Part shown: piece by piece, positions 17,447 to 26,365 of the stretch | Layout of the letters: the number at the start of each line of letters is the position of its first letter | Position numbering within the stretch: the first letter of the stretch is position 1 | Assembly: GCA_017409475.1 (NCBI GenBank) | Contig: JAFQSP010000003.1 | Span: 335,253 to 399,252, forward strand | From: Clostridia bacterium | GTDB lineage: Bacteria; Bacillota; Clostridia; Oscillospirales; Acutalibacteraceae | DNA: 64,000 nucleotides | Direction of reading: 5' to 3' | Position numbers and translations under genes: made by a program | The notes under the pieces: generated by a model | Told to the model about the DNA's origin: nothing | Database searches by the model: none | The model's input: only the letters and a program-made list of their open reading frames with translations

Positions 17447-20400
17447 TTAAAAATCATCTTTTCCTTCTTCGATACCTACGTCGATATCAGGAGCGTTATC
17501 AGCAACCGTTTTACCCGAATATACATCAGAGTAAATGATTACGTATTCGCCGTTTTTATCAAGGTAGGTAAGGTAAGCGCGAACGTAAGCAGTTATAGCT
17601 GTACCTTCTCTTGAAGAAAGGGTGAGTCTAAACTGACCATCCTTGGTATTCCATAATGCAGCCTTCTGCTTGATACCACCGGCAAGAGTTTCGAGTGTCA
17701 TATTGTCAGCGAGCTCGCTGTTAGCAGTGTAAAGAACACCAGATTCAACATAAGTAAACTCAGCAGGAGTGGTACGCTGGGTAAGGAAGGTTACCTTCTT
17801 TCCGTCATTAATAACAGCAACGTCGGTTACTGCAATAATCGGCTTAGCTTCGGCAGCTTCGCTTACGATAACTGCGTTTATGGCTACGTCGGTGCCAACA
17901 AAGAATACATAGGTTTCTTCGTAGCTGATTACTGCGCCATTTTCGTCAGCCCATCCGCCAAAGAAGTCGCCGTCAGAGAGTATTGTTTCGTCAAACACGG
18001 CGGTAACCTTAGCATTGTAGCTGTATTTACCTGAAATAGCATCGTCATTAACAGAACCAATTACAGAAACGTTATAGAAGTTTTCGCCAACATATGCATC
18101 AATTCGAATAACCATATCTGTATCGGCAATAATCTTGTCACCTGCCAATTTGGTTGTACCGTTTACGAGCCAGCCGGCTACTGTATAACCGTATTTTGTC
18201 GGATACTCAGGAAGAGTAATCTCGCTTCCGGCAGCAACTGTTACGCTTGAAATAATCATACCGTCACGGTTTACGAAAGAAACTGTAACGTCGCCCGAAG
18301 CAGCTTCGCTTGTGAATACAGCTTCTACGTTAGCGGTAGCTTCAAGACAGATTACATACTCAGGTTTATATGAGGTGATCTTATCATTAACTCTCCAATA
18401 AGCGAAGGTGTAACCCTCGTTTGCGGTAGCTTTAAGTGTATAAGTTTCACCCGCATTATATGTCTTTGTGCTGTCGAATTCAGCGCCGTCAACGGTAACG
18501 GTACCGTTTGTAGCGTTTACTGTAAAGTCGGATTCAAGTGCAAACTCAAACTTAGCAGTAATGTCATTGTCAGCCTTGAGCACGTAATAATAGGTGGTTT
18601 TTGTGCTGAGGAGGTTGTCATTTTCGTCGAACCAACCGATAAACTTGTAGTATTTAGAGCCAACAGCCTTTAGTGTGAGGAAAGAACCTACGATATAGGT
18701 ATCAGCCTCATCATAGTCAACACTACCGCCGCCTATTGCATTAACGTTGAGTGAGTCGATTTCTACTGTTGGAACAAATACTGCTTTAAGAGTGATTTTT
18801 GACGGAATCTTGAAGGTGTAAACATCATTGAAGGATACAACTTCGTTATTCTCGTCAACCCAGCCGGCGAAGGTGTAGCCATCTTCTGCAACAGCTGTAA
18901 GTGTGTGCTCTAAACCGACCTCATAGAGAGTGCCGTCAACGAAAGCTTCGCCGTCCATGAGGATGGATCCGCCTTCGGTAGAGGAGATTGAGTAATCAGA
19001 ATAGTGAATCTTGTCAAATACAGCTATAATGTCTTCACCACCAACGAAAGCAACGTAGTATTCGGTTTCTTTTGAAAGAATATTGCCTTCGCTATCCTGC
19101 CAGCTGTTGAAACGGTAGTTAATTTCGTCGTCAATAACTGCCTGAAGGAGAGCTTCGTCGCCTACATGACGAGTAGCAGTAAGGTCATAAGACATTCCGT
19201 AGGAATAGATTGTACCGCCCTCTGTAGTCTTAACGCTGCTTTCAATAGCAGGGTTATCAGAAGTAATCTGTGCATCGGTCATTACAACGGTACCTATGCC
19301 TGCACCTGCTGCAGAGAATCTGATTCTGTTAACGGGAGTAACCATTTCATCGCCCGAAGCTGCCATTAAATCAGCAGCAGTGTATGAGAATATTTCAACT
19401 ACATCTGCGCCTGAAACGTCTGCACCTTCGGTGCTACTATGATTAGACTGGGTTGCTGACTGCTGTGAAACAGTAACGTTGCCCTTGTTGAAAGAAATGC
19501 TGTATTTAATTTTTTCGCCCATATTGCCATTTGGGCTGGTGTTTGTTCCCTCAACGTACTTATAGTTTCCTACAAGCGCATTTTTATAGAACAGACCGTA
19601 AACAAACGACAACGAACCGTTTGTACCGGTTACACGCCAAGCACGAAGCTGGAGATCACCAAATGAGTAAATCGCATGTTTTTTGAACTGGTAATCTGTG
19701 AGTGTAGCGTCATAAGCGCCAATGTTATAGTTACCCTTGTATGCAACGCTGAAGGAAGCATCAAACTTGTAACCGAGGTTCAAATAATTGATAGTAGCGA
19801 GAGCGTTATCTGAAATGCTGCCTGTTGTGTAGCTTGATGTAGCATTTTTACCGGCTACGGTAAAGAAATCGGGAGTAATTGCTGTAACCTGTCCGTTGTT
19901 GAGCTCTCTTACTGCAACGTCGGTGTTTGTCTTTTTGTAAGAGTTGTATGCAATATCTCTCGGCTCTGTGGTTAAGTCTAAGTTTTTGATAGTTGCATAA
20001 ACGTTGTCAGCGAGGATTTCGAAACCTGCATCGTTGGGATGGAGTGCGTCATCAGATATGTTTCTGTAGTACATATCCGAATCCGGATCTTCGTTATACT
20101 GCGAGAAGATTGAGCGGTTGTCAACAAATGCGATAACCTTATCATTCTGTTCAGCAATCTTCTTCTGAGCTTGGAAAACTTCTTCCTGGCGGTTCCAGTC
20201 AGCCTTGATGCCTGCCCAGGTTTCGAGGGCAGATGAGTAAATAACCTTTAAGTTATCGTTTGTGCCCCAGTAGGGGTTGTCGACAAAGGAGTTAATCAAG
20301 CTGTTTGCTTCAGCAATAAATTTCGGTTCAGCTGAATTAACAGAAAGCTCGTATGAACGTTTGGTTCCGCCGCCATCGGTAAATGTGCAGGTGGGGATAC

Positions 20401-21595
20401 CATCGGTTACTGTAATAGTGTAAAGAACGGTTGTTCCATCCTCATCATAGATAATGGTGTCTAAGGGGTTGCCGTCTTCATCAAAATTAAGGCTTACGTT
20501 ACGCCAAGCGTTAGAGGTGCTGTTATGCGCCGGACCGTAGTAATAGCATCTGTCCCAGTATGATGACTGACCGTCATTTGAGCCAAGTGCAAAAATAACA
20601 TAGTCGGGATTAAAAAGCTGAGCGGTATAGTAAATTACCTGACCGTTATAAGGCTTATATGTGCCAGCCATAGCCGTACAAGCAGATGCACCGCAGTTGT
20701 AGACATCATAGTTTGGACCAAGCATTTTCTGTAAAAGGGCAACGTATGCAGTCTTGCGGTAGTTAGAAGCGCCTACACCCTGTGTGATAGAGTCACCAAC
20801 AACGGCAATTCTTGTTACAAACTGGTCGGAATTCAAAACCTTATTTGCATTATCAATTGAAGCAAAGTAGAACTGGTTTTCTCTATTCGGGCTGGATTCG
20901 AAGCCGCCATTGTAGTATGGGTGAAGTCCCATATAAGCGTTTGATGAGCTAACTGCATTATAATCGATAAAGTTACCATTTTTAATGGCGATTCCATCGA
21001 ATTCAGCAGCGTTTGCATCCTTGGTATGTCCCGAATCCAAAAAGAAATCGAGTTTAGCATCGTTAATCTTGATTTCGATTTCGGTTGAGCCATCCATATC
21101 TACAAAGTTAATGCCAAGTTTGCACCAAGTGTTATAGAAGAAATCGTTTACTTGTACTTTTGCCTGGGCAAGCCAAATACCGCTTGCTGCACCGTTTGCT
21201 CTACGGATATAAAGGTTGTGGTATGTACCTGTTCCACCGTAACGGGGAGCCTGCATACCGATAATATATCCCTCGGTATTTTTTTCATTTGAACGAAGAA
21301 CGATTTCGAAACCGCCCGCAGCCTTGAACATTACTTCAAAGCCGTCGTTTTCGTAACTGTCAACGAGTCTTGTCTTTTTGACGGTGTATTTAGTAGAGCC
21401 GTCAGCAAGCTTGAAAACAGATGTGTCTTCTGTATCCGAGTTCCAGTATGAGGGCTCATAGAAAAATAAAGGTACATTACCTGAGTCGTATTCGGCAGCA
21501 GCGCTTGCAGCTACTGTGCCGAGCATTGAAAACATGGTAATCAGCATGCAAACAGAAAGAGCAGTGCTGATAATTCTTTTAATCAAATTTTTCAT
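17447..21595 (-). CDS. Giant secreted multidomain protein with SGNH (GDSL) esterase domain and B-repeats
   Basis: This 1382-aa secreted protein starts with a signal peptide ending near ASAAAEY (residue 34). Residues about 40-250 look like a concanavalin/laminin-G-like beta sandwich. An SGNH hydrolase domain follows: GDSIT with Ser269, the CGAS block at 301-304, GSND at 338-341 and catalytic DALH with Asp516 and His519, so the catalytic residues are present. An insertion of roughly 60 residues sits after GSND. A second sandwich lies at about 560-780. Four InlB/Listeria-Bacteroides-type repeats come next (TTEGGTI, STEGGSIL, AIGGGSV, NATNGTV; each with GY/YxFxxW), then a Flg_new-like repeat and a C-terminal tail shared with the next gene. 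No sortase or SLH motif is seen. Likely a carbohydrate or acyl esterase acting outside the cell; the substrate is unknown. Confidence 0.82.
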   Translation of the reverse strand: MKNLIKRIISTALSVCMLITMFSMLGTVAASAAAEYDSGNVPLFFYEPSYWNSDTEDTSVFKLADGSTKYTVKKTRLVDSYENDGFEVMFKAAGGFEIVLRSNEKNTEGYIIGMQAPRYGGTGTYHNLYIRRANGAASGIWLAQAKVQVNDFFYNTWCKLGINFVDMDGSTEIEIKINDAKLDFFLDSGHTKDANAAEFDGIAIKNGNFIDYNAVSSSNAYMGLHPYYNGGFESSPNRENQFYFASIDNANKVLNSDQFVTRIAVVGDSITQGVGASNYRKTAYVALLQKMLGPNYDVYNCGASACTAMAGTYKPYNGQVIYYTAQLFNPDYVIFALGSNDGQSSYWDRCYYYGPAHNSTSNAWRNVSLNFDEDGNPLDTIIYDEDGTTVLYTITVTDGIPTCTFTDGGGTKRSYELSVNSAEPKFIAEANSLINSFVDNPYWGTNDNLKVIYSSALETWAGIKADWNRQEEVFQAQKKIAEQNDKVIAFVDNRSIFSQYNEDPDSDMYYRNISDDALHPNDAGFEILADNVYATIKNLDLTTEPRDIAYNSYKKTNTDVAVRELNNGQVTAITPDFFTVAGKNATSSYTTGSISDNALATINYLNLGYKFDASFSVAYKGNYNIGAYDATLTDYQFKKHAIYSFGDLQLRAWRVTGTNGSLSFVYGLFYKNALVGNYKYVEGTNTSPNGNMGEKIKYSISFNKGNVTVSQQSATQSNHSSTEGADVSGADVVEIFSYTAADLMAASGDEMVTPVNRIRFSAAGAGIGTVVMTDAQITSDNPAIESSVKTTEGGTIYSYGMSYDLTATRHVGDEALLQAVIDDEINYRFNSWQDSEGNILSKETEYYVAFVGGEDIIAVFDKIHYSDYSISSTEGGSILMDGEAFVDGTLYEVGLEHTLTAVAEDGYTFAGWVDENNEVVSFNDVYTFKIPSKITLKAVFVPTVEIDSLNVNAIGGGSVDYDEADTYIVGSFLTLKAVGSKYYKFIGWFDENDNLLSTKTTYYYVLKADNDITAKFEFALESDFTVNATNGTVTVDGAEFDSTKTYNAGETYTLKATANEGYTFAYWRVNDKITSYKPEYVICLEATANVEAVFTSEAASGDVTVSFVNRDGMIISSVTVAAGSEITLPEYPTKYGYTVAGWLVNGTTKLAGDKIIADTDMVIRIDAYVGENFYNVSVIGSVNDDAISGKYSYNAKVTAVFDETILSDGDFFGGWADENGAVISYEETYVFFVGTDVAINAVIVSEAAEAKPIIAVTDVAVINDGKKVTFLTQRTTPAEFTYVESGVLYTANSELADNMTLETLAGGIKQKAALWNTKDGQFRLTLSSREGTAITAYVRAYLTYLDKNGEYVIIYSDVYSGKTVADNAPDIDVGIEEGKDDF

Positions 21596-21615
21596 TTTAC
21601 TACTTTCCTTTCTGA

Positions 21616-24600
21616 TTACTGATTGATTGTCAGTGCGTAGGTTGACGAGTAAATTGTGTTCATGTTACCGTCAGCATCAACGTATGTGAGGTAAGCTGCA
21701 AGAGAAATATTGAGAGTAGCACCGGTAGTTGAACCGATTGTCTGTCTATACTGACCGCAACCTGCCATAGAAGCAACTGCTCTCGAACGGATAGATGTTC
21801 CGTCAACTGCGTCAAGTGTAAGTTCATCAAAATCGTCAGAAGCGGTGTAAACAACGCCGGCAGTAACGAATGAGTATCCTTCGGGGAGATAACGCTCGGT
21901 GAGGAAGGAAGCCTGAGCGCCGCCATTGATAAGAGAAGCATCGGTAACCGAGATAGCGGGAACATCAGTGACAATTTCTTCAGTGATTATAGCGTAAAGC
22001 TCAACGTCAGCGCCAACATAGAATGAGTAGCTTTCGTTATAGCTTACGATAGTGCCATCTTCGTTGCACCATCCGCCGAAATGTTCGCCATCTTCAAGAA
22101 TGCTTGCATCAAATGTGAACTTAACAATATCGTTGTAGCTGTATTTTCCGTCTACCTTTTCAACCGAACCGATAATTTCGACCTTGTAAGTAGCGGAGCT
22201 CTTCGAATAATCAGCATAGATAATCATATCAGCATCAGCGGTAATTGTACCGGTTGTAAGGATTTCGCCGTTTACAACCCAGCCGTTTACTGTGTAACCG
22301 AAGTTAGCAGCAGCGTCAAGCTCAGGAAGAGCAACTTCTGTACCATTTGTAACGGTAACTGCGGCTACAACCTTACCGGAACGATTCTGGAATGAGATTG
22401 TAACATTTTCGCCATCATTTGCGGTATCCTTTGTGAATACTGCGGTTACTGTAGTTGCCTTGTCGCCAAGAATAACGGTAATAGCCGAGTCATATGACTT
22501 AATAGCACCGGTTGCATCAGCCCAGTAAGCGAAGGTGTAGCCTGCTTCTGCAACAGCTTTAAGGTCGAGAACGGTACCAACTGCGAGACGGTTTGTAGTT
22601 CTGTAATCGTTTACAAAATCAGCACCGTTTTCCAAAATCTTACCGCCTACTGTAGCGCCGATGTCATACTTCGCCTTGTAAAAATTGAAGTCATTGATTT
22701 TAGATACAAGTTTGTCAGAACCAAATTCCTTTACAATCGAAACAAAGTATTTACCAAGTTCGAGTGCTGCCTTATCATCGGTATCAACGCTATCGATATA
22801 GGTCTGGAAATCAGCTACTGTTGAGTATGGGATACTCTGCTGGAGTACGATACCGGTAAATGTGTTTACAATCTGAGGAGTTGAAGAAACCCAGTTGAGG
22901 TAAACAACAATGTTTGCTGCTGAAAGGTCAACATTTGATACGTCAACCGACTTTGCCGGTGATTCGCCCCAAAGAACGATCTGATCATTAAACTTAACTG
23001 TCAACAAGCCCTTGCTATCAACAGCAATCTTAATATCAGCGCCCATTGCATCACTTGTGAATGCATCGGCAACAGCTTCGCTGGATGTAGCAAGTGTTGT
23101 GTTTGTAGCGGTATCAATAACCTTAAGATATACCGGACTTGAAGTACCCGATGTACTAATATAAATCTGAAGATTGCCTACCTGAATGTAGGGAGCATAC
23201 TGCATATTGTGACCACGGCTACGGAAATCAAAGTGACCGCTTAATTCAAAGCCGGTTGAGAGATTGTAAGCGTTGTTTGTGGTAGCGTATGCGTTCATAC
23301 GAGTGGTGAGGCAGAGGTTTCCATCTTTAATGTAAGAGCAATCGTTTGAGTCGGTTATTGTCCATTCATCTGCAAGATAGTCCTTGATAAGAACCTTTTT
23401 CAATGTAGTAAGCTCGTAATCGAGTATATCGTCAGGATTGCTTGAGAATAAAGCATGGTATGAAGTATTATCCTCAAATTTAATGAGGAATTCCTTATCA
23501 TTGGATACGAATTCGCCTTCTGCATTCTTCCAGAAGAGGAATACATAGCCTTCTTCTGCTTCTACAGTGAGAAGGGCCTGAGTGCCTACTTCATATTCGG
23601 CTGAAGCGTCGATGTCAGCTCCGTCGATTAGTACCTTACCGCCTTCGGTTGAGGTAATTGACCAATTTGAATAAATCTTTGCAACGTAGGTTGCACGGAT
23701 GTATATCTCAGCCGAAACAGTGAATGTGTATGTGGGTTCTGTAGTAATAATGTTGCCGTCAGCGTCAACAAAACCGGCGAAGTTGTAACGAGCGTTTGGA
23801 ACAGCGGTTACAGTATGGGTTGAACCTGCAATTGCTTCTGCATCAGCGTCATAAGCTGCATCGTCAATGAGAATTGTTCCGTTTTCGTCGGTAAGAACGT
23901 TAAGTGCCTTCCAAGTGGTAGTCTCAGCGTTAGTAATATAACTGTAATAAGGCTCGACAGCTGCTTTAAGTCCTTCTGAGCCGTTTTCCATTACTACATT
24001 ATAGAGAGCCTTTGCGTTTTTAATAGTAGCAAGAGAGGAGCTACTTGTAAGGCTTGCTAAAAAGTCGGTAAATGCCGATACAGTTGTGTAAGGGAATGTG
24101 GTGTAGAACTTATAGTTGTTAAAATATGCATTACCGCCACCCGGGTCGCCGACCCAACCGTGGAAGAAGATAACGTTTGCGTTATCAAAGCTGCAAGCTG
24201 ATACGTCAACCGTATATGTATCCTCTGCGCCGAAGGCGATCTTTTCGCCATCCATGGTAACGGTAAGGAGACCGTTACCGTCAACGGTAAATACATATTC
24301 CTTACTAAGCGCGCCACCTGCGCTGAAGTTATCAGCGATGGTGTTGTATGAAGTAGCGAGGACAGTATCACCGTTTAATACTTGTAATGTAACAGGGCCG
24401 TAAGCATCAGTAGGAACTAACTGTAATTTGAGTGATCCTACTTTAATATATGAAGCAGAAAAACTGAATTTTGCACCTGTAAAATCGAAGTTACCCGAAA
24501 GGGTAAATCCGTTGCTTACGTCATATTTTTCAATACTTGTAGCGGTGTTGTGACCACGACGCTGAGAAATAAGCTGACCATTATTGTCTATGCTAATGGT

Positions 24601-25722
24601 TCCGTTATCTCCTACAAGTGTCCATTGATCATTAACAAAGCCATCCATTAAAACGTTATTAATTTGGGCAATTTCGTTATTGAGAATGGTCTCCACATCG
24701 TCGGAAAATACTGCAACGAGTGTTACTGTCTCGCCAAATACTATCTCGTATGTAGCTTTTTCGGAAACAACGTTTCCGTCGCCATCCTGCCAACCAACAA
24801 AGCCGTAGCCGTCTTCAGCTGTAACAGTGAGTGTAGCTGTTGAACCGATTTCGTACTGAGCTGAGCTGTCAGCAGCTTCGCCGTTAATGAATACTGAACC
24901 GCCTTCGGTTGCTGTGATTGACCAGTCGGAATAGGCAATAATTCTATCTGTGAAGTTTGTTTGTGTTTTGTTATCACAAGCATAACATTTGTAAATATCA
25001 TATCCCTGTGTGGTGTATGTAGGAGCTACTGTTTCAACGAATACGGTGTACTCATGTTCATGATTCGGTACAACGCTGTATGTACCATCGGGCTGGGTAG
25101 CGTATTGATAGTCTGTAGCGGGAGTAACCTTGTTTTCGTTAAAGTTACCGCCGTAGAGATTAACTTTATAATCAGGATTGAAAAGTGAATGAATATACGC
25201 AGAATCTTTTGGGCAAATAAATGTACCGCCATAGATATCCATATTAGCAGCAAATGCATAACCACCGTTAGTGGAGTTATCCTTGTCAATTGTCCAAGTG
25301 CCGCCGTAAATAATGATTTTTTTACTGCTATCTCTTGACCAAACAATGGTTGGTTCATAGTGATTTTCAGCGTTATCAAAATCAGAGATACACTTACCGG
25401 TACCTACACTGTCAATAACGGTGAGATTACCGCTTTTGAGTGTAATTAAGTCACCGCCACCATTTGAGTTGGTAAGCGTATGACCGTTAAGGTCAAGCGT
25501 GATATCTTTTCTAACACCAAAGTATGTATCGACGTCTCCGATAAGAACAATGGTGTCACCGGCATTAGCCGCGTCATGAGCAGCATCGAGGGTTGCGTAT
25601 TCGGTGTCGCCGATTTTTGCAACATTTCCTGCTGCGCTGGCCGAAAATGCGCATGCGAACATACTAAGCATTATGCAAAGAGTAAGTACTGCACAAATTG
25701 ACCTTTTGATGAGTCTTTTCAT
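21616..25722 (-). CDS. Giant secreted repeat protein with paired sandwich modules
   Basis: This 1368-aa secreted protein begins MKRLIKRSICAVLTLCIML, a signal peptide ending near SASAAG; AAAGGA lies upstream of this ATG, while a longer in-frame start at 25779 has no good site. The N-terminal 160 residues resemble a right-handed beta-helix (LDAAHDAANAGDTIVLIGD, DLNGHTLTN). Two tandem modules follow, each with an InlB-type B-repeat, a concanavalin-like sandwich, a short helical part starting PYTTV or PYSTV, and another B-repeat. A Flg_new-like repeat and a tail homologous to the neighbouring SGNH protein end it. No catalytic motif is recognised. It precedes the esterase gene by 20 bp, so both are probably made together, as an adhesin or glycan-binding partner (inference). 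Confidence 0.78.
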   Translation of the reverse strand: MKRLIKRSICAVLTLCIMLSMFACAFSASAAGNVAKIGDTEYATLDAAHDAANAGDTIVLIGDVDTYFGVRKDITLDLNGHTLTNSNGGGDLITLKSGNLTVIDSVGTGKCISDFDNAENHYEPTIVWSRDSSKKIIIYGGTWTIDKDNSTNGGYAFAANMDIYGGTFICPKDSAYIHSLFNPDYKVNLYGGNFNENKVTPATDYQYATQPDGTYSVVPNHEHEYTVFVETVAPTYTTQGYDIYKCYACDNKTQTNFTDRIIAYSDWSITATEGGSVFINGEAADSSAQYEIGSTATLTVTAEDGYGFVGWQDGDGNVVSEKATYEIVFGETVTLVAVFSDDVETILNNEIAQINNVLMDGFVNDQWTLVGDNGTISIDNNGQLISQRRGHNTATSIEKYDVSNGFTLSGNFDFTGAKFSFSASYIKVGSLKLQLVPTDAYGPVTLQVLNGDTVLATSYNTIADNFSAGGALSKEYVFTVDGNGLLTVTMDGEKIAFGAEDTYTVDVSACSFDNANVIFFHGWVGDPGGGNAYFNNYKFYTTFPYTTVSAFTDFLASLTSSSSLATIKNAKALYNVVMENGSEGLKAAVEPYYSYITNAETTTWKALNVLTDENGTILIDDAAYDADAEAIAGSTHTVTAVPNARYNFAGFVDADGNIITTEPTYTFTVSAEIYIRATYVAKIYSNWSITSTEGGKVLIDGADIDASAEYEVGTQALLTVEAEEGYVFLFWKNAEGEFVSNDKEFLIKFEDNTSYHALFSSNPDDILDYELTTLKKVLIKDYLADEWTITDSNDCSYIKDGNLCLTTRMNAYATTNNAYNLSTGFELSGHFDFRSRGHNMQYAPYIQVGNLQIYISTSGTSSPVYLKVIDTATNTTLATSSEAVADAFTSDAMGADIKIAVDSKGLLTVKFNDQIVLWGESPAKSVDVSNVDLSAANIVVYLNWVSSTPQIVNTFTGIVLQQSIPYSTVADFQTYIDSVDTDDKAALELGKYFVSIVKEFGSDKLVSKINDFNFYKAKYDIGATVGGKILENGADFVNDYRTTNRLAVGTVLDLKAVAEAGYTFAYWADATGAIKSYDSAITVILGDKATTVTAVFTKDTANDGENVTISFQNRSGKVVAAVTVTNGTEVALPELDAAANFGYTVNGWVVNGEILTTGTITADADMIIYADYSKSSATYKVEIIGSVEKVDGKYSYNDIVKFTFDASILEDGEHFGGWCNEDGTIVSYNESYSFYVGADVELYAIITEEIVTDVPAISVTDASLINGGAQASFLTERYLPEGYSFVTAGVVYTASDDFDELTLDAVDGTSIRSRAVASMAGCGQYRQTIGSTTGATLNISLAAYLTYVDADGNMNTIYSSTYALTINQ

Positions 25723-25847
25723 TTTCTCAATCAATTCCTTTCTGCTTTTATTTAAAAGATTATAAACAAACCCTTGCAAAATATTAAAACGTTTTCGTAT
25801 CAGTTAATGGTATTATGATACTTTGATAGTTATAGTTTGCATAAGTT

Positions 25848-25877
25848 TTTATACAATCTTGGCTGAATTGAGGACAA
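25848..25877 (-). promoter_or_regulatory. Candidate promoter of the secreted-protein operon
   Basis: On the minus strand TTGTCC (25872-25877), an 18-nt spacer and TATAAA (25848-25853) lie about 125 bp upstream of the start at 25722. A second, nearer candidate is the TATAAT at 25759-25764, which lacks a good -35 box. Confidence 0.4.
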
Positions 25878-25884
25878 ATTCAGC
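25862..25884. promoter_or_regulatory. Inverted repeat overlapping the -35 box, possible operator
   Basis: GCTGAATT (25862-25869) and AATTCAGC (25877-25884) form a perfect 8-bp inverted repeat separated by 7 nt. It covers the candidate -35 box and part of the spacer, the position of a repressor site. No regulator gene is adjacent. Confidence 0.4.
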
Positions 25885-26218
25885 AATATAATTTTACACA
25901 TTTACTGAATTTATATCTATTTATAAAACTGCTAAAGTGTTAAAAGTTTTTTATATAAGATTAACAAAACAATTTTTTTAAAACAAAATTACACAATATA
26001 AACACAAAAATATTATATTATGATATGCGTTTTCAATTATATTAACCTCTTGGAGAATGAAAAAATTAAAATCACTAATTTTATATAGAATGCAAAAATA
26101 TGACAAGCTAATTTAAAACATGGCTAATTCTTTTAGGATAATAAACCTAGTGGATAATTAAATAGTAATAATTTGTATGATTTTTAGTAAGTAGGATTAT
26201 ATAATCATGTATGTAAAA

Positions 26219-26261
26219 AAGGCATTGCAAAGCGAGAATCTTTCTCGCTTTGCAATGCCTT
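26219..26261 (-). terminator. Perfect 20-bp hairpin terminator downstream of leuS
   Basis: AAGGCATTGCAAAGCGAGAA (26219-26238) pairs without mismatch with its complement at 26242-26261 around a 3-nt loop. On the minus strand it is followed by a T run (TTTTTTAC). It lies about 105 bp after the leuS stop, so it ends the long leuS operon with a sizeable 3' UTR. Confidence 0.88.
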
Positions 26262-26365
26262 AGTCAAAATTAATGTCATACCTTCATACTCGTATAGTAA
26301 TATATTTAAGATATGTGTACTATGTTTGTTACAAAACTTATAGATGGTTTATGAGTCTAATCTTC

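Larger units (their letters stand above)
25780..26214. other. AT-rich intergenic region upstream of the secreted-protein operon
   Basis: About 435 bp without a convincing gene. It is visibly more AT-rich than its surroundings, with many T and A runs. It holds a candidate promoter with an inverted repeat (25848-25884) and an isolated TATAAT on the minus strand at 25759-25764 just outside it. I see no tRNA, no known riboswitch and no protein-coding frame of credible length in the remaining part. Confidence 0.6.

Noticed and set aside
17447-25722. CRISPR array or polymorphic toxin locus in the repeat-rich region
   Set aside because: The repeats are diverged protein repeats in frame, with no short identical DNA repeats, no toxin domain at the C-terminus and no immunity gene.
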